This document shows, in pieces, positions 44,437-53,771 of a stretch of 64,000 nucleotides of DNA (its first letter is position 1; each line of letters starts with the position of its first letter). Source of the stretch: a virus; IMG/VR virus record IMGVR_UViG_3300043409_001491, positions 41,902 to 105,901 of that record, one strand, 5' to 3'. The notes under the pieces were generated by a model that was not told where the DNA came from, did no database searches, and saw only the letters and a program-made list of their open reading frames with translations. Position numbers and translations under genes: made by a program.

Positions 44437-45590
44437 TAACTAATAAAGGCAAGGGCATTATTGGAAAATATATGCTTGGTCAGGCACCAGCCTATGCCTC
44501 ATATTTAGCCGTTGGCTGCGGACCTACCCCGCTTCAAACAGAAGATGTTGCCGATAACTTTGCAACAAAAGAAAACCTTGACTTTGAGATGTTTAGAGTT
44601 CCAATTTCTTCAAGAGGTTTTGTAAACGAAAACGGTATTGATAAAATTGTACTTACCGCAGAACTACCTACAGAAGAAAGATATGAAATAACAGAGGTAG
44701 GATTATACTCAGCAGGATCTAACCCATCTGCTGGAGCACAAGACAGCAAAACAGTTTTTGCATTTACACAGGGAGAAAACTGGGAATACCATACGGCCAC
44801 TTCTTCAGTAGCAATTCCAGTAATTTCTGTACCACTAGATGCCAACGATGACGATATAATAAACGCAACAGGAACGGCAAATGGTGTATTTCAGACTAAT
44901 GCAGATAACTCTATTTTTTATAATACAGACCGTGTAGACAGATACGAGAGACCAAGGTTTTTAAACAATACAATTTTAATGCAAGGAGATGACTCAGACT
45001 TAAGCATAGGTGGCGGAGGCTCTGGAGGAGTTGATCACTTTGTTGTTGATTCTGGAAATCATATACACCTTACTTCTCCAAATGTTGACTTTTCACAAAA
45101 CTCTCCTTTAGATGAGTTAAGGTTTGCATTTTCTTTAGTAAACAGAGATGGCACATCAGCAGCAAATCCAGATACAGTAAGAATCCTAATTGACTTTGCA
45201 GCAACTGACAGCAACAATCCATCAACATATGCTAGGTTTGAAATTAATATTGAAGATGGCGTTGATGGCTATGACTTTTCAACAAACAGATACTTTGTTG
45301 TTTCAAAACAATTACAAGAATTATATAAGAGTCAAAACTTTACTTGGAATGCAGTCACTGTAGTAAAAATATATGTTTCTATTTTTGATAGTGGAAGTGG
45401 TATTTATTTCCCAACATCAGATTATTACATTGCCTTAGATGCGTTAAGACTTGAAAATATAGCAACCGTTAATCCGCTATATGGTTTAACAGGATACTCT
45501 GTCATTAAAAATGATGATGCTACAACAATCATTAAATCTCCTAATACAAACAATTATGTTGAATTTAGATTTTCTATTGGGGTAACCTAA
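44433..45590 (+). CDS. Minor tail/baseplate protein (inferred)
   Basis: A 385-residue protein. The first ~135 residues (MITNKGKGIIGKYMLGQAPAYASYLAVGCGPTPL ... RVPISSRGFVNENGIDKIVLTAELPTEERYEITEVGLYSAG) show a fold frequent in phage tail-tip/fibre genes: a strand-rich 'tail collar' like domain ending in the 'EITEVGLYSAG' motif. From ~200 on, a second beta-domain (DHFVVDSGNHIHLTSPNVDFS ... LDALRLENIATVNPLYGLTGYSVI) resembles a jelly roll. It has no signal peptide. It overlaps both neighbours by 4 bp and 1 bp. It probably helps to build the tail tip or to anchor fibres. Confidence 0.65.
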   Translation: MITNKGKGIIGKYMLGQAPAYASYLAVGCGPTPLQTEDVADNFATKENLDFEMFRVPISSRGFVNENGIDKIVLTAELPTEERYEITEVGLYSAGSNPSAGAQDSKTVFAFTQGENWEYHTATSSVAIPVISVPLDANDDDIINATGTANGVFQTNADNSIFYNTDRVDRYERPRFLNNTILMQGDDSDLSIGGGGSGGVDHFVVDSGNHIHLTSPNVDFSQNSPLDELRFAFSLVNRDGTSAANPDTVRILIDFAATDSNNPSTYARFEINIEDGVDGYDFSTNRYFVVSKQLQELYKSQNFTWNAVTVVKIYVSIFDSGSGIYFPTSDYYIALDALRLENIATVNPLYGLTGYSVIKNDDATTIIKSPNTNNYVEFRFSIGVT

Positions 45591-46015
45591 TGGTTGATGC
45601 AAACATAAAGAAATTCCGTATTTTAAAGTCATCCCTTCCACCAATTGATCACGATACGTTAAAGTATAATTTAAGATATAGAATTGTTTCTGACGATAGA
45701 AACAGAACTTCTCATTGGTCTCCAATTTATAACATTTCTGGAGAGTCAATAACGTCAGTCAGCGGCGCAGTTTCCAAGACGGGGAACGTTGTTACAGCAG
45801 TGTGGGGAGACACAAATAATTTTCCAGAATACGACGTTTTTGTTAAATTTGACTCAGGCCAATTTTTCTATCACGGGACATCAAAAGTACACTCATATTC
45901 ATTTTTAAAAACTGGTACTACATCAGTTACAGTAAAGGTTCAAATAGTTTCATCAAAAAAAGAAATCAAGGCAGCACTAAATATCTTTGACTCTGGTTCA
46001 GTGTCTTTGGTATAA
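45590..46015 (+). CDS. Small Fn3-like tail-tip protein (inferred)
   Basis: A 141-residue protein. The segment YNLRYRIVSDDRNRTSHWSPIYNI has the strand and Trp pattern of a fibronectin-III domain. Residues ~50-120 (GNVVTAVWGDTNNFPEYDVFVKFDSGQFFYHGTSK ... SVTVKVQIVSSKKE) repeat the same beta-pattern, as in an Fn3/Ig tail protein. It is translated from a TAATG overlap with the preceding tail gene. The role is probably structural, on the tail tip or as a fibre connector. I could not name the closest family. Confidence 0.58.
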   Translation: MVDANIKKFRILKSSLPPIDHDTLKYNLRYRIVSDDRNRTSHWSPIYNISGESITSVSGAVSKTGNVVTAVWGDTNNFPEYDVFVKFDSGQFFYHGTSKVHSYSFLKTGTTSVTVKVQIVSSKKEIKAALNIFDSGSVSLV

Positions 46016-46016
46016 T
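45987..46016 (+). promoter_or_regulatory. Strong promoter at the end of the tail operon
   Basis: TTGACT (45987-45992), an 18-bp spacer ending TGG, and TATAAT (46011-46016). The downstream AGGAGG (46022-46027) fits the ATG at 46034. Confidence 0.85.
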
Positions 46017-46033
46017 TAAATAGGAGGAATAAC

Positions 46034-46474
46034 ATGGCAAAAATACCATTACCCGAAAGAGGGCAGCCGCTTGATGTAACATACATCTATCAGGTAGTCG
46101 ATGCTTTAAACAGTCTATCAACACAGGTTTCTGATGCAACCTATAATTATACTGATATTGATGTAGTCGGAGCAGAGAAGCAGAGTCTAAAAACTTCTAA
46201 CACAAAGTTTATTGGAAGGTTTAAGTCAATTGCAAATAACGAAACTGTAACTGCTGGACAGGAAAAGTCTTATTCTATTGATTATTCTAACTTTAAATAT
46301 CCGCCAATTATAACTTTGTCAGTTGTAAATACTAGCGGAACAACTGCTGGATCTAACACTACGGTAGTTTTAACATCAGTAACGACTACACAGGCTGGAT
46401 TTACAGTAAGGTATGGGGTTTCTGGAACTGCAACCATTGGCGTAAATCTTATTGCTATTGGTGTTCCAAATTAA
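46034..46474 (+). CDS. Small virion/tail protein with own promoter
   Basis: A 146-residue protein. The N-terminal ~40 residues (LPERGQPLDVTYIYQVVDALNSLSTQVSD) look like a short helical anchor, and the rest (FKSIANNETVTAGQEKSYSIDYSNFKYPPIITLSVVNTSGT ... FTVRYGVSGTATIGVNLIAIGV) is a beta-sandwich like those of fibre-tip and decoration proteins. It is served by the best-matching promoter of the window and an AGGAGG site, which predicts high expression. It marks the boundary between tail and replication genes and is likely an abundant virion component. Confidence 0.6.
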   Translation: MAKIPLPERGQPLDVTYIYQVVDALNSLSTQVSDATYNYTDIDVVGAEKQSLKTSNTKFIGRFKSIANNETVTAGQEKSYSIDYSNFKYPPIITLSVVNTSGTTAGSNTTVVLTSVTTTQAGFTVRYGVSGTATIGVNLIAIGVPN

Positions 46475-46475
46475 T

Positions 46476-46664
46476 ATGACATGTAAAAGATGCGAAGGAA
46501 AAATGTTTGTAGATAGGATTCATTCAAATATAGATCATCTAGAAACATACTGTGTTAAGTGTGGGAACAGAAAGTTTTATCATCCACCTAGCGAGTCTGC
46601 GGAGGGAAAATGGTTACTGCAAAAGGAAAAATTCAGAGCGAAGAGTATAATAGCGAGCCTATAA
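46476..46664 (+). CDS. Small zinc-ribbon protein
   Basis: A 62-residue protein. Two CxxC pairs, MTCKRCEG and YCVKCGNR, are separated by ~27 residues and form a classic zinc ribbon. A basic tail follows (KEKFRAKSI). It starts at ATG 46476, just after the preceding stop; earlier in-frame TTG codons lie inside that gene. Its 3' end overlaps the next gene by 55 bp. Such phage ribbons often bind DNA or RNA polymerase, but nothing here shows which. Confidence 0.65.
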   Translation: MTCKRCEGKMFVDRIHSNIDHLETYCVKCGNRKFYHPPSESAEGKWLLQKEKFRAKSIIASL

Positions 46665-47152
46665 TTCCTGGTGGTAAAAAAATATGGTTTCTTAATGGAG
46701 ACTTGGTAAGACTTCATCATAGTTCTAGATCAACAGGAATGGTAACAGTTTATAATATTAACAAAGATAGACTAGAAACATGCCTGCGTTCTGACTTTAG
46801 AAGAAATAGAAAAAAGGCTTACACTGTTGCAGAGACTGCTAAGTTAGTTAATCGTCATAGAAAGTATATGCCAAGATTAATAAAACGAGGAGTCATTCCT
46901 GCACCAGTTGGATCAAGTATTGACGGTAAAACTGGGTGGCAAATTAGATCTTATTATTCAGAAGACCATGTTAAAGAGATTTGTGCTATACTTGCAACTA
47001 TACATATTGGACAACCAAGAAAAGACAAATTAATAACAAATAACATGACTCCTACAAGCCAAGAGTTGACAAGGCGAATGGGAGACGGTATACTTACATA
47101 TACAAAGACAGAAGATGGACGATTTATTCCAGTGTGGAGTGAGTCTATTTAA
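46610..47152 (+). CDS. MerR-like helix-turn-helix DNA-binding protein
   Basis: A 180-residue protein. The central KKAYTVAETAKLVNRHRKYMPRLIKRGVIPAPVG is a winged-helix (MerR/HTH_17-like) DNA-binding element: a helix-turn-helix followed by a 'wing' with a Pro at the strand. The N-terminal ~60 residues (IWFLNGDLVRLHHSSRSTGMVTVYNI) are beta-rich. The GGAGGG site at 46602-46607 supports the ATG at 46610. It may regulate phage genes or act in replication initiation. Its position at the head of the replication block suggests a control role. Confidence 0.65.
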   Translation: MVTAKGKIQSEEYNSEPIIPGGKKIWFLNGDLVRLHHSSRSTGMVTVYNINKDRLETCLRSDFRRNRKKAYTVAETAKLVNRHRKYMPRLIKRGVIPAPVGSSIDGKTGWQIRSYYSEDHVKEICAILATIHIGQPRKDKLITNNMTPTSQELTRRMGDGILTYTKTEDGRFIPVWSESI

Positions 47153-47170
47153 TTATTGAATGGGTGGATA

Positions 47171-47377
47171 ATGGAAAACGATAATACAAAGGTATCTGTA
47201 ACACTTGGATATACTCTCAATCTAGGAAATTTTCAATCACTACGCCTTGATTTAGGAATTGTAGATTCAAAGCGTGATGGCGAAAATGTAGATGAGGCTT
47301 TTAGTCGTGTCTATAAGTTTGTAGAAGATAAACTTACAGAAAAGATTCAAGAAGCAAAGTCTGAAATAAACGAATAG
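47171..47377 (+). CDS. Small phage protein of unknown function
   Basis: A 68-residue protein, MENDNTKVSVTLGYTLNLGNFQ then LRLDLGIVDSKRDGENVDEAFSRVYKFVEDKLTEKI. It consists of a beta-hairpin and a long helix with acidic and basic residues. I choose the ATG at 47171, with GGGTGG just upstream; the in-frame TTG at 47156 is unlikely. It is located between an HTH protein and the helicase genes. I recognise no family. Confidence 0.6.
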   Translation: MENDNTKVSVTLGYTLNLGNFQSLRLDLGIVDSKRDGENVDEAFSRVYKFVEDKLTEKIQEAKSEINE

Positions 47378-47379
47378 CA

Positions 47380-47688
47380 ATGGCTGATCGCAAAGACCGA
47401 ATGGCTTTGCTTAGCAGGTTTAATAAGTTTTACCTGCAGAAGTACGGTCAGAAGTCTAACATGAACCTAAACGTTGAGCAGTGGGCTGCTGACGGCCTTG
47501 TAGAGTCATATGGAGTTGCTCAATGCTATGACCTGCTAGAGTATTACTTTTCTATTGCACAAGAGCCTTCTTGGAATTATTTTTCATATAATGCAGAAAA
47601 AATATTAAACGGTAAGGCAGAAGTAGAACAAGATATTAAAGATAGAATAGTCCGTAGGCAATTAGCAAAGGAGTGGTTGAGTGAATAA
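47380..47688 (+). CDS. Small protein upstream of the helicase; possible helicase-loader role
   Basis: A 102-residue protein. It is mostly helical: RMALLSRFNKFYLQKYGQKSNMNLNVEQWAADGLVESYGVAQCYDLLEYYFSIAQEPSWNYFSYNAEKIL. The end DIKDRIVRRQLAKEWLSE overlaps the helicase start by 8 bp, so the two are translationally coupled. Coupling to a DnaB-like helicase is the usual place of a loader or partner protein. No ATPase motif is seen, so it would have to act as a non-ATPase loader. The function is inferred only. Confidence 0.55.
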   Translation: MADRKDRMALLSRFNKFYLQKYGQKSNMNLNVEQWAADGLVESYGVAQCYDLLEYYFSIAQEPSWNYFSYNAEKILNGKAEVEQDIKDRIVRRQLAKEWLSE

Positions 47689-48901
47689 TACAGAGGCAAA
47701 GGTTATTTCTGCATTATTACAAGACAAGCAGATTCACGTTTTGCTACAGGCCAATGTTGAAAACCTTTTAAGAACCCACAACGATGTCTGGAATTTTATT
47801 CGGCTTTATTCAGAAAACAATCAATGCATTCCACCAGCAGATTTAGTAAGAGAAAAGTTTAGAGACTTTGAGCCAGTTGCTGGGGTTGGAGCAACTAAGC
47901 ATCATCTAGCAGAGTTACAGGTAGAATATCTTAACGATAGCCTAAAAGATATTTTACGTAATGCCGCAGGGGAAGTTCAAAGCGGTAATGGCGGAGAAGC
48001 ACTTGAACACCTTATAACAAAGACATCTGAATTAAAAAAGAATACATCTGCTATTCGTGATATTGATGCAACAGATCTTGACTCTGCCGTTGCATACTTT
48101 GAAAATGTACAGAAGCAAAAAGAACTTGGGCATGTTGGTATTAAGACTGGTCTTCCAGGGTTTGATAATTATCTACCTTCTGGAATTATGCCAGGGCAGT
48201 TGGGTGTATTCCTTGCATATCCAGGAATTGGAAAGTCTTGGCTTGCACTTTATTTTGCGGTTCAAGCATGGAAGCAAGGTAAGTCGCCAATGATTATTTC
48301 ACTTGAAATGAGTGAGACAGAAGTTCGTAATCGTGTTCTTGCTATTATGGGTGAAGGTCTTTGGTCACATAGAAAATTATCTAATGGCGAAGTAGAGATT
48401 GATATGCTAAAGAAATGGCATCACAACAAGGTTGAGGGTCGTCCAGAGTTTCATATTATTTCTAATGATAGTGGTGGAGAAGTAACACCCTCTGTTATTC
48501 GTGGAAAGATTGATCAATACCGTCCAGACTTTGTGGTTGTTGACTACCTACAACTTATGTCACCAAACCAAAAGGCTGATTCCGAAACGGTACGAATGAA
48601 AAACCTTTCAAGAGAACTTAAACTAATGTCCATTAGCGAAGAGGTGCCCATCATTGCTATATCTTCTGCTACACCTGATGATGTAAAAGATCTTTCAAGT
48701 CCTCCAACACTTGGACAAACCGCTTGGTCAAGACAGATTGCCTACGATGCTGACTGGGTCATGGCTTTAGGTCGTGCAACTAATAGTGATATTATTGAAT
48801 GTGTATTTCGCAAGAACCGTAATGGTTACATGGGTGATTTCTTAGTTCAAGTAGATTTTGACAAAGGATACTACAGGTATAAAGACTATGAAGACAAGTA
48901 A
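47681..48901 (+). CDS. DnaB-like replicative helicase
   Basis: A 406-residue protein starting at GTG. The N-terminal helical domain is present (~1-130). The RecA-like motor domain has Walker A AYPGIGKS (179-186, Gly1 replaced by Ala), Walker B PDFVVVDYLQLM, and a C-terminal FRKNRNGYMGDFLVQVDFD typical of DnaB. It unwinds DNA at the replication fork. The GTG start overlaps the previous gene by 8 bp. The primase begins inside its last 14 bp, so helicase and primase are made together, as in other phages that carry both. Confidence 0.9.
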   Translation: MNNTEAKVISALLQDKQIHVLLQANVENLLRTHNDVWNFIRLYSENNQCIPPADLVREKFRDFEPVAGVGATKHHLAELQVEYLNDSLKDILRNAAGEVQSGNGGEALEHLITKTSELKKNTSAIRDIDATDLDSAVAYFENVQKQKELGHVGIKTGLPGFDNYLPSGIMPGQLGVFLAYPGIGKSWLALYFAVQAWKQGKSPMIISLEMSETEVRNRVLAIMGEGLWSHRKLSNGEVEIDMLKKWHHNKVEGRPEFHIISNDSGGEVTPSVIRGKIDQYRPDFVVVDYLQLMSPNQKADSETVRMKNLSRELKLMSISEEVPIIAISSATPDDVKDLSSPPTLGQTAWSRQIAYDADWVMALGRATNSDIIECVFRKNRNGYMGDFLVQVDFDKGYYRYKDYEDK

Positions 48902-49814
48902 TATCTATACACAAGAACAGATCAAGCGTGTTCTTGTAGGTGCAGGGGTAGATATTGAGGCAGAGTTTGGTAATGACTACATAATCTTTTGCCCATATCA
49001 CAACAACAACAGAACCCCTGCTGGAGAAGTTGCAAAGGATAGCGGACTATTCTTTTGTTTTGGATGCCAGACAACAAAGAACCTAGAAGAGTTTATTATG
49101 CACATGTCTGGACGAACATATTTTGAAGCAGTTAGATATATTAAAAGCAAAGAAACAGAAAACGATATTGAAAAACTTGTCAACAAAACATTAGTTGCAC
49201 CACCAGAATTTGTTCCATATGATGAACTAATCTTAAAACGTTTATATAATCAATTGGTAGCATCAGATAAGGCAAAGAATTATCTTAGATATAGAAAAAT
49301 TGAAATGGCATCATGGTCAAAGTTTTCTTTAGGATATTCAGAAAAACAAGATTCCGTTACAGTACCAATGCATTCTCCAGATGGAATGTGTCTTGGTTTT
49401 GTTGCAAGAACTATTGAAGGAAAAGATTTTAAAAATACTCCAGGATTACCAAAGGGTAAGATATTATTTAATTTACACAGAGTTAAATCATCTGGTACAG
49501 TATATGTAGTTGAATCATCTTTTGATGCAATTCGGCTAGACCAAATAGGATTCCCAGCAGTTGCAACTCTTGGGGCTAATGTATCTAATTCACAAACTAG
49601 ATTATTAGAAAAGTACTTCACAAATGTTGTACTAATTGCAGACAACGATGAGGCTGGTGGCATAATGAAAGATAAGTTAATTGAAAAACTTGGATCTTTG
49701 ATTACTGTCATTAGACTTGATAAAAACTATAAAGACATAGGCGATATGGAAGATGCAGAAATAAAGAAACTTGAGTTTCAATTTGACAAATCTATATCAT
49801 CTATGCTAAACTAA
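48888..49814 (+). CDS. DnaG-type primase
   Basis: A 308-residue protein. The zinc finger is Cys35-x-x-His38 (CPYH) with Cys57 and Cys60 in FFCFGC, i.e. CHC2 type. The TOPRIM core shows VYVVESSFDAIRL (catalytic Glu) and later LIADNDEAGG, with the Asp-x-Asp of metal binding. It makes RNA primers for DNA synthesis. It lacks the long C-terminal helicase-binding domain of bacterial DnaG. The ATG at 48888 overlaps the helicase stop by 14 bp; the more upstream in-frame start at 48858 would replace the helicase's own C-terminus. Confidence 0.88.
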   Translation: MKTSNIYTQEQIKRVLVGAGVDIEAEFGNDYIIFCPYHNNNRTPAGEVAKDSGLFFCFGCQTTKNLEEFIMHMSGRTYFEAVRYIKSKETENDIEKLVNKTLVAPPEFVPYDELILKRLYNQLVASDKAKNYLRYRKIEMASWSKFSLGYSEKQDSVTVPMHSPDGMCLGFVARTIEGKDFKNTPGLPKGKILFNLHRVKSSGTVYVVESSFDAIRLDQIGFPAVATLGANVSNSQTRLLEKYFTNVVLIADNDEAGGIMKDKLIEKLGSLITVIRLDKNYKDIGDMEDAEIKKLEFQFDKSISSMLN

Positions 49815-49840
49815 TATAAACAACACGAAGGAGATAAAAT

Positions 49841-50497
49841 ATGAGCATTGTAAAGGGATTAAAGAATATAGAAACCCTGCTCGAAAAGCCAAAGTATGAA
49901 AACGATGGACCAAAAGTAAAGTGGTTAAAACTTGCAGACGGTCAATCAGTAAAGATCCGATTTGTTGAGGAGTTAGATGAAGACTCAGCAAACTATAGCG
50001 AAAAACGTGGCTTGGCCCTAGTCGTCAAGGAACACACAAATCCAAAAGACTATAAGCGCAAGGCTGTAGACACAATGGAATCAGAAGGTCGTGACTGGGC
50101 AGAAGAAATGCACCGCAAAGACATGAAGGCTGGCTGGAGGGCCCGTCTACGTTTCTATTGCAACGTACTTGTTGATGATGGAATTGAGGCACCATATGTT
50201 GCAATTTGGAATATGGGAATTAGCAAGCAATCATCATTTAATACTATTCGTGAGTATGCCCTTGAAACAGGAAGCATCTCAAATGTATTGTGGAAGTTAA
50301 AGCGTAATGGTCAGGGTACTGAAACAAATTACACATTAATTCCTTCAGCACCAGACAAAGAGCCATTCAACTGGGGAACAGTTGAACCATATCCATTGGA
50401 GTCAGCACTAAAGAAGATTCCATATGCGGAACAAGAAGCGTTCTACTTGGGCTTTGATGGCCCTTCTACCACCTCAGCAACCAACGCTGATTGGTAG
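49841..50497 (+). CDS. ssDNA-binding protein (inferred)
   Basis: A 218-residue protein between primase and polymerase, the place of many phage ssDNA-binding proteins. The pattern (VKWLKLADGQSVKIRFVEELDEDS ... WRARLRFYCNVLVDDGIEAPYVAIWNMGISKQSSFNTIREYALETGSI) fits an OB-fold with a metal-free core, as in actinophage SSBs of the gp32-like group, followed by an acidic/Ser-rich tail (GPSTTSATNADW). It would coat ssDNA and coordinate helicase, primase, polymerase and RecA. The AAGGAGAT ribosome-binding site gives good expression. Identity is by context and composition. Confidence 0.68.
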   Translation: MSIVKGLKNIETLLEKPKYENDGPKVKWLKLADGQSVKIRFVEELDEDSANYSEKRGLALVVKEHTNPKDYKRKAVDTMESEGRDWAEEMHRKDMKAGWRARLRFYCNVLVDDGIEAPYVAIWNMGISKQSSFNTIREYALETGSISNVLWKLKRNGQGTETNYTLIPSAPDKEPFNWGTVEPYPLESALKKIPYAEQEAFYLGFDGPSTTSATNADW

Positions 50498-50498
50498 T

Positions 50499-53400
50499 AT
50501 GAATTACGTAGGCTTACATGTCCATACCCATTTTAGTTTGTTTGATGGGATTGCTACTCCAGAAGAATATATAGACCGAGCAGTTGAACTTGGTATGCCA
50601 GCATTGGCTATTACAGATCACGGGACACTATCTGGGCATCGGGAACTGTACCGAGTTGCAAAAGCAAAGGGCATTAAGCCAATTCTAGGTCTAGAAGGAT
50701 ACATGTGTGCAGACATCTCTGATACAAGAGATAAGTCTGAAAGAGAAGGTCAACAAGATCTTGTCTATAACCACATTATCCTTCTAGCCAAGAATAAAAT
50801 AGGTCTAGAAAACCTTAACAAGATTAGCGAACTATCTTGGACAGATGGATTCTTTAAGAAACCAAGATTTGACTTTGCTATATTGGAAAAGTATAAAGAA
50901 GGAATTATTGTTTCTTCTGCATGTCCAAGCAGCGTTCTTGTAAAAGCGTTAGAAGAAGAAGAGTTTGCTCTTGCCAAAAAATATATTACTTGGTTTAAAG
51001 AACGCTTTGGCAGTGATTATTATATTGAGGTAATGCCACACACAGAAGCACACATTAATAAATATCTTATAGAACTTGCAGATGAGTTTGATATTAAAGT
51101 TATTGTTACTCCAGATTGTCACCATTCTGATCCATCACAAAAAGAAATTCAAGAGTTTAAACTTTTAATGAATACACACGCTAAAGTTGTTAAAGAAACA
51201 ACATTTGCAAAGGCATCAAAGCATTCTTCTATGATGGATAGACTTGATTACCTTTATGGTGAAGACCGCCAGATAACATTTAATAAGTTTGATATTCACC
51301 TTCTTTCCTATGAAGAGATTAAAACAGCCATGGAATTGCAGGGTATTGATCGACCAGACATCTACTCAAACACTTTATTACTAGCAGACACAGTAGAAGA
51401 CTATGACATTCAAGAAGGCCTAAACCTTTTGCCAGTACAGTACAAGAGCCCTGACAAAGAACTTGCAAAGGTTGCACTGGAAGGTTTGGTAGAGAGAGGT
51501 TTGTCAGAAAATCAAGAATACCTTGACAGACTTCAGGAAGAGTTGCAGATTATTAAAGATAAAAAGTTTGCACCATACTTCCTTGTTGTAAGCAATATGA
51601 TTAACTGGGCAAAGAAAGAAGGCATTATGGTTGGGCCAGGTAGAGGCTCTTCTGCTGGATCTCTTGTTTGTTATGCTTTAAAGATTACAGATATTGATCC
51701 AATTAAGCATGGACTTTTGTTTTTCCGTTTTATTAATCCAGATCGTAATGACTTTCCCGATATTGACACTGATATTCAAGATACTCGCCGTGATGAAGTT
51801 AAAGATTATTTAGTTAGACAGTACAGACATGTTGCATCTATCGCCACGTTCTTACAATTTAAAGATAAAGGAGTTGTACGAGATGTTGCACGAGTTTTAG
51901 ATATTCCGCTAACGGATGTTAACAAAGTTTTAAAGTTAGTAGATACTTGGGAAGATTTTTGTAGTTCTAAGTCAACAAGAGAGTTTAGGGAAAAATATCC
52001 AGAGGTGGAGGTTTATGGTGAACAGTTACGTGGTCGTATTCGTGGTACTGGTATACACGCTGCTGGTGTGGTCACTAGCAAAGATCCGATTTTTAGGTTT
52101 GCGCCGTTGGAGACGAGATCTTCTCCTGGGTCTGATGAACGTATACCTGTGGTTGGTGTCGACATGGAAGAGGCTGAACGCATCGGGCTTATAAAAATTG
52201 ATGCACTAGGACTTAAGACTCTTAGTGTTATTCAAGATGCAGTTGCTATGATTAAAGAAAATCATTATAAAGATATCGAATTGTTATCTATTGATATGGC
52301 AGATCCAAAAGTTTATGAAATGCTTTCTGATGGTTACACAAAAGGTGTCTTTCAGTGTGAAGCAACTCCATACACAAACCTTTTAGTTAAAATGGGTGTA
52401 AAGAATTTTGATGAACTTGCTGCATCAAATGCATTAGTTCGTCCAGGTGCAATGAATACAATTGGTAAAGACTATATTGCTCGTAAACATGGAAAACAAA
52501 ATGTTTCATATAGTCACCAGATTATGAAGCCATTTACTTCTGATACCTATGGATGTATTTTATATCAGGAACAAGTTATGCAGGCTTGCGTACACCTTGG
52601 TGGTATGTCAATGTCGGATGCAGATAAAGTTAGAAAGATTATTGGTAAAAAGAAAAATGCAAAAGAGTTTGATGCATACCAAGAACAGTTTGTTTCTGGT
52701 GCCTCTGCTTATATTGCACCAAATGATGCTCGTGATCTATGGCATGACTTTGAGGCTCACGCAGGGTATTCATTCAACAAGTCTCACGCAGTAGCATATT
52801 CAACCCTATCATATTGGACAGCATGGCTAAAGTATTATTATCCACTTGAGTTTATGTTTGCCCTTTTAAAAAATGAAAAGGACAAGGATGCAAGAACAGA
52901 GTATTTAATTGAAGCAAAGAGAATGAACATTCCAATTAAACTGCCACACATTAATGATTCTGATTTAGATTTTAAGATTGAAGGCAAAGGCATTCGTTTT
53001 GGCTTGACTGGTATTAAGTTTATATCAACAAACATTGCAGAAAAATATATTGCTGCTCGTCCATTTACATCTTATAAACAACTTGAAGAGTTTACCTTTA
53101 CAAAAGGCAATGGTGTCAATAGCCGTGCATTAAATGCATTGCGTGTTATTGGTGGAGCAACATTCTCAGATCAACCACGAAATGATGCAGAGATTAAAGA
53201 AAACCTGTATGAGTTCTTAAATCTTCCAGAGTTTAACATTAGTATACCTTCCCACTATTATGCATTTATACAAGACGTTGATTCTTTTGAAGAGAAGGGG
53301 TCTTTTATTTTAATGGGAATGGTTAAGGCAATTAAAAGAGGAAAGGGTTGGTCACGAGTTGAAATTTTGGACAAGACTGGTAGTGTTGGTATATTTGATG

Positions 53401-53771
53401 AAGAGTCTACGACTATTGAGACTGGTCGTACTTATCTTATTCTTGCAAATGATAATAGGATTGTTTCTGCAATACCTGTTGATGAAATAAAAGCATCTTC
53501 AAACGCTCTTGTTAGATTCTTAGGATATAAACAATTACCGTATAAAGATGATGAAATGTTTGTAGTTTCTTTTAAGCCTAGAATTACAAAGGCTGGCAAG
53601 AAGATGGCTTCATTAACCTTAGCAGATACCAGCAGAGACTTGCACTCTATCACTGTATTCCCAACGGCATTTCCAAAAGCATACATGAATATTGAAGAAG
53701 GTAAGGCATATAAGTTTAGTTTTGGTAAAACAAAAGATGGAACAATAACACTGGAGGATGTAAATGGTTAG
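50499..53771 (+). CDS. DNA polymerase III alpha subunit (DnaE type) with intact-looking PHP domain
   Basis: A 1090-residue C-family polymerase, the phage replicase. The N-terminal PHP domain holds the metal ligands that are often lost in E. coli-type enzymes: His7, His9, Asp16, His41, Glu66, His92, Cys142, Asp206 and His208, the same nine as in mycobacterial DnaE1. It may therefore proofread 3'-5'. The palm domain has Asp421/Asp423 (PDIDTDI) and Asp568 (KIDALGL). The C-terminal ~150 residues contain an OB fold (FILMGMVKAIKRGKGWSRVEILD). I start at ATG 50499, one base after the previous stop; the in-frame 50424 start would overlap the SSB gene by 74 bp. Confidence 0.93.
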   Translation: MNYVGLHVHTHFSLFDGIATPEEYIDRAVELGMPALAITDHGTLSGHRELYRVAKAKGIKPILGLEGYMCADISDTRDKSEREGQQDLVYNHIILLAKNKIGLENLNKISELSWTDGFFKKPRFDFAILEKYKEGIIVSSACPSSVLVKALEEEEFALAKKYITWFKERFGSDYYIEVMPHTEAHINKYLIELADEFDIKVIVTPDCHHSDPSQKEIQEFKLLMNTHAKVVKETTFAKASKHSSMMDRLDYLYGEDRQITFNKFDIHLLSYEEIKTAMELQGIDRPDIYSNTLLLADTVEDYDIQEGLNLLPVQYKSPDKELAKVALEGLVERGLSENQEYLDRLQEELQIIKDKKFAPYFLVVSNMINWAKKEGIMVGPGRGSSAGSLVCYALKITDIDPIKHGLLFFRFINPDRNDFPDIDTDIQDTRRDEVKDYLVRQYRHVASIATFLQFKDKGVVRDVARVLDIPLTDVNKVLKLVDTWEDFCSSKSTREFREKYPEVEVYGEQLRGRIRGTGIHAAGVVTSKDPIFRFAPLETRSSPGSDERIPVVGVDMEEAERIGLIKIDALGLKTLSVIQDAVAMIKENHYKDIELLSIDMADPKVYEMLSDGYTKGVFQCEATPYTNLLVKMGVKNFDELAASNALVRPGAMNTIGKDYIARKHGKQNVSYSHQIMKPFTSDTYGCILYQEQVMQACVHLGGMSMSDADKVRKIIGKKKNAKEFDAYQEQFVSGASAYIAPNDARDLWHDFEAHAGYSFNKSHAVAYSTLSYWTAWLKYYYPLEFMFALLKNEKDKDARTEYLIEAKRMNIPIKLPHINDSDLDFKIEGKGIRFGLTGIKFISTNIAEKYIAARPFTSYKQLEEFTFTKGNGVNSRALNALRVIGGATFSDQPRNDAEIKENLYEFLNLPEFNISIPSHYYAFIQDVDSFEEKGSFILMGMVKAIKRGKGWSRVEILDKTGSVGIFDEESTTIETGRTYLILANDNRIVSAIPVDEIKASSNALVRFLGYKQLPYKDDEMFVVSFKPRITKAGKKMASLTLADTSRDLHSITVFPTAFPKAYMNIEEGKAYKFSFGKTKDGTITLEDVNG

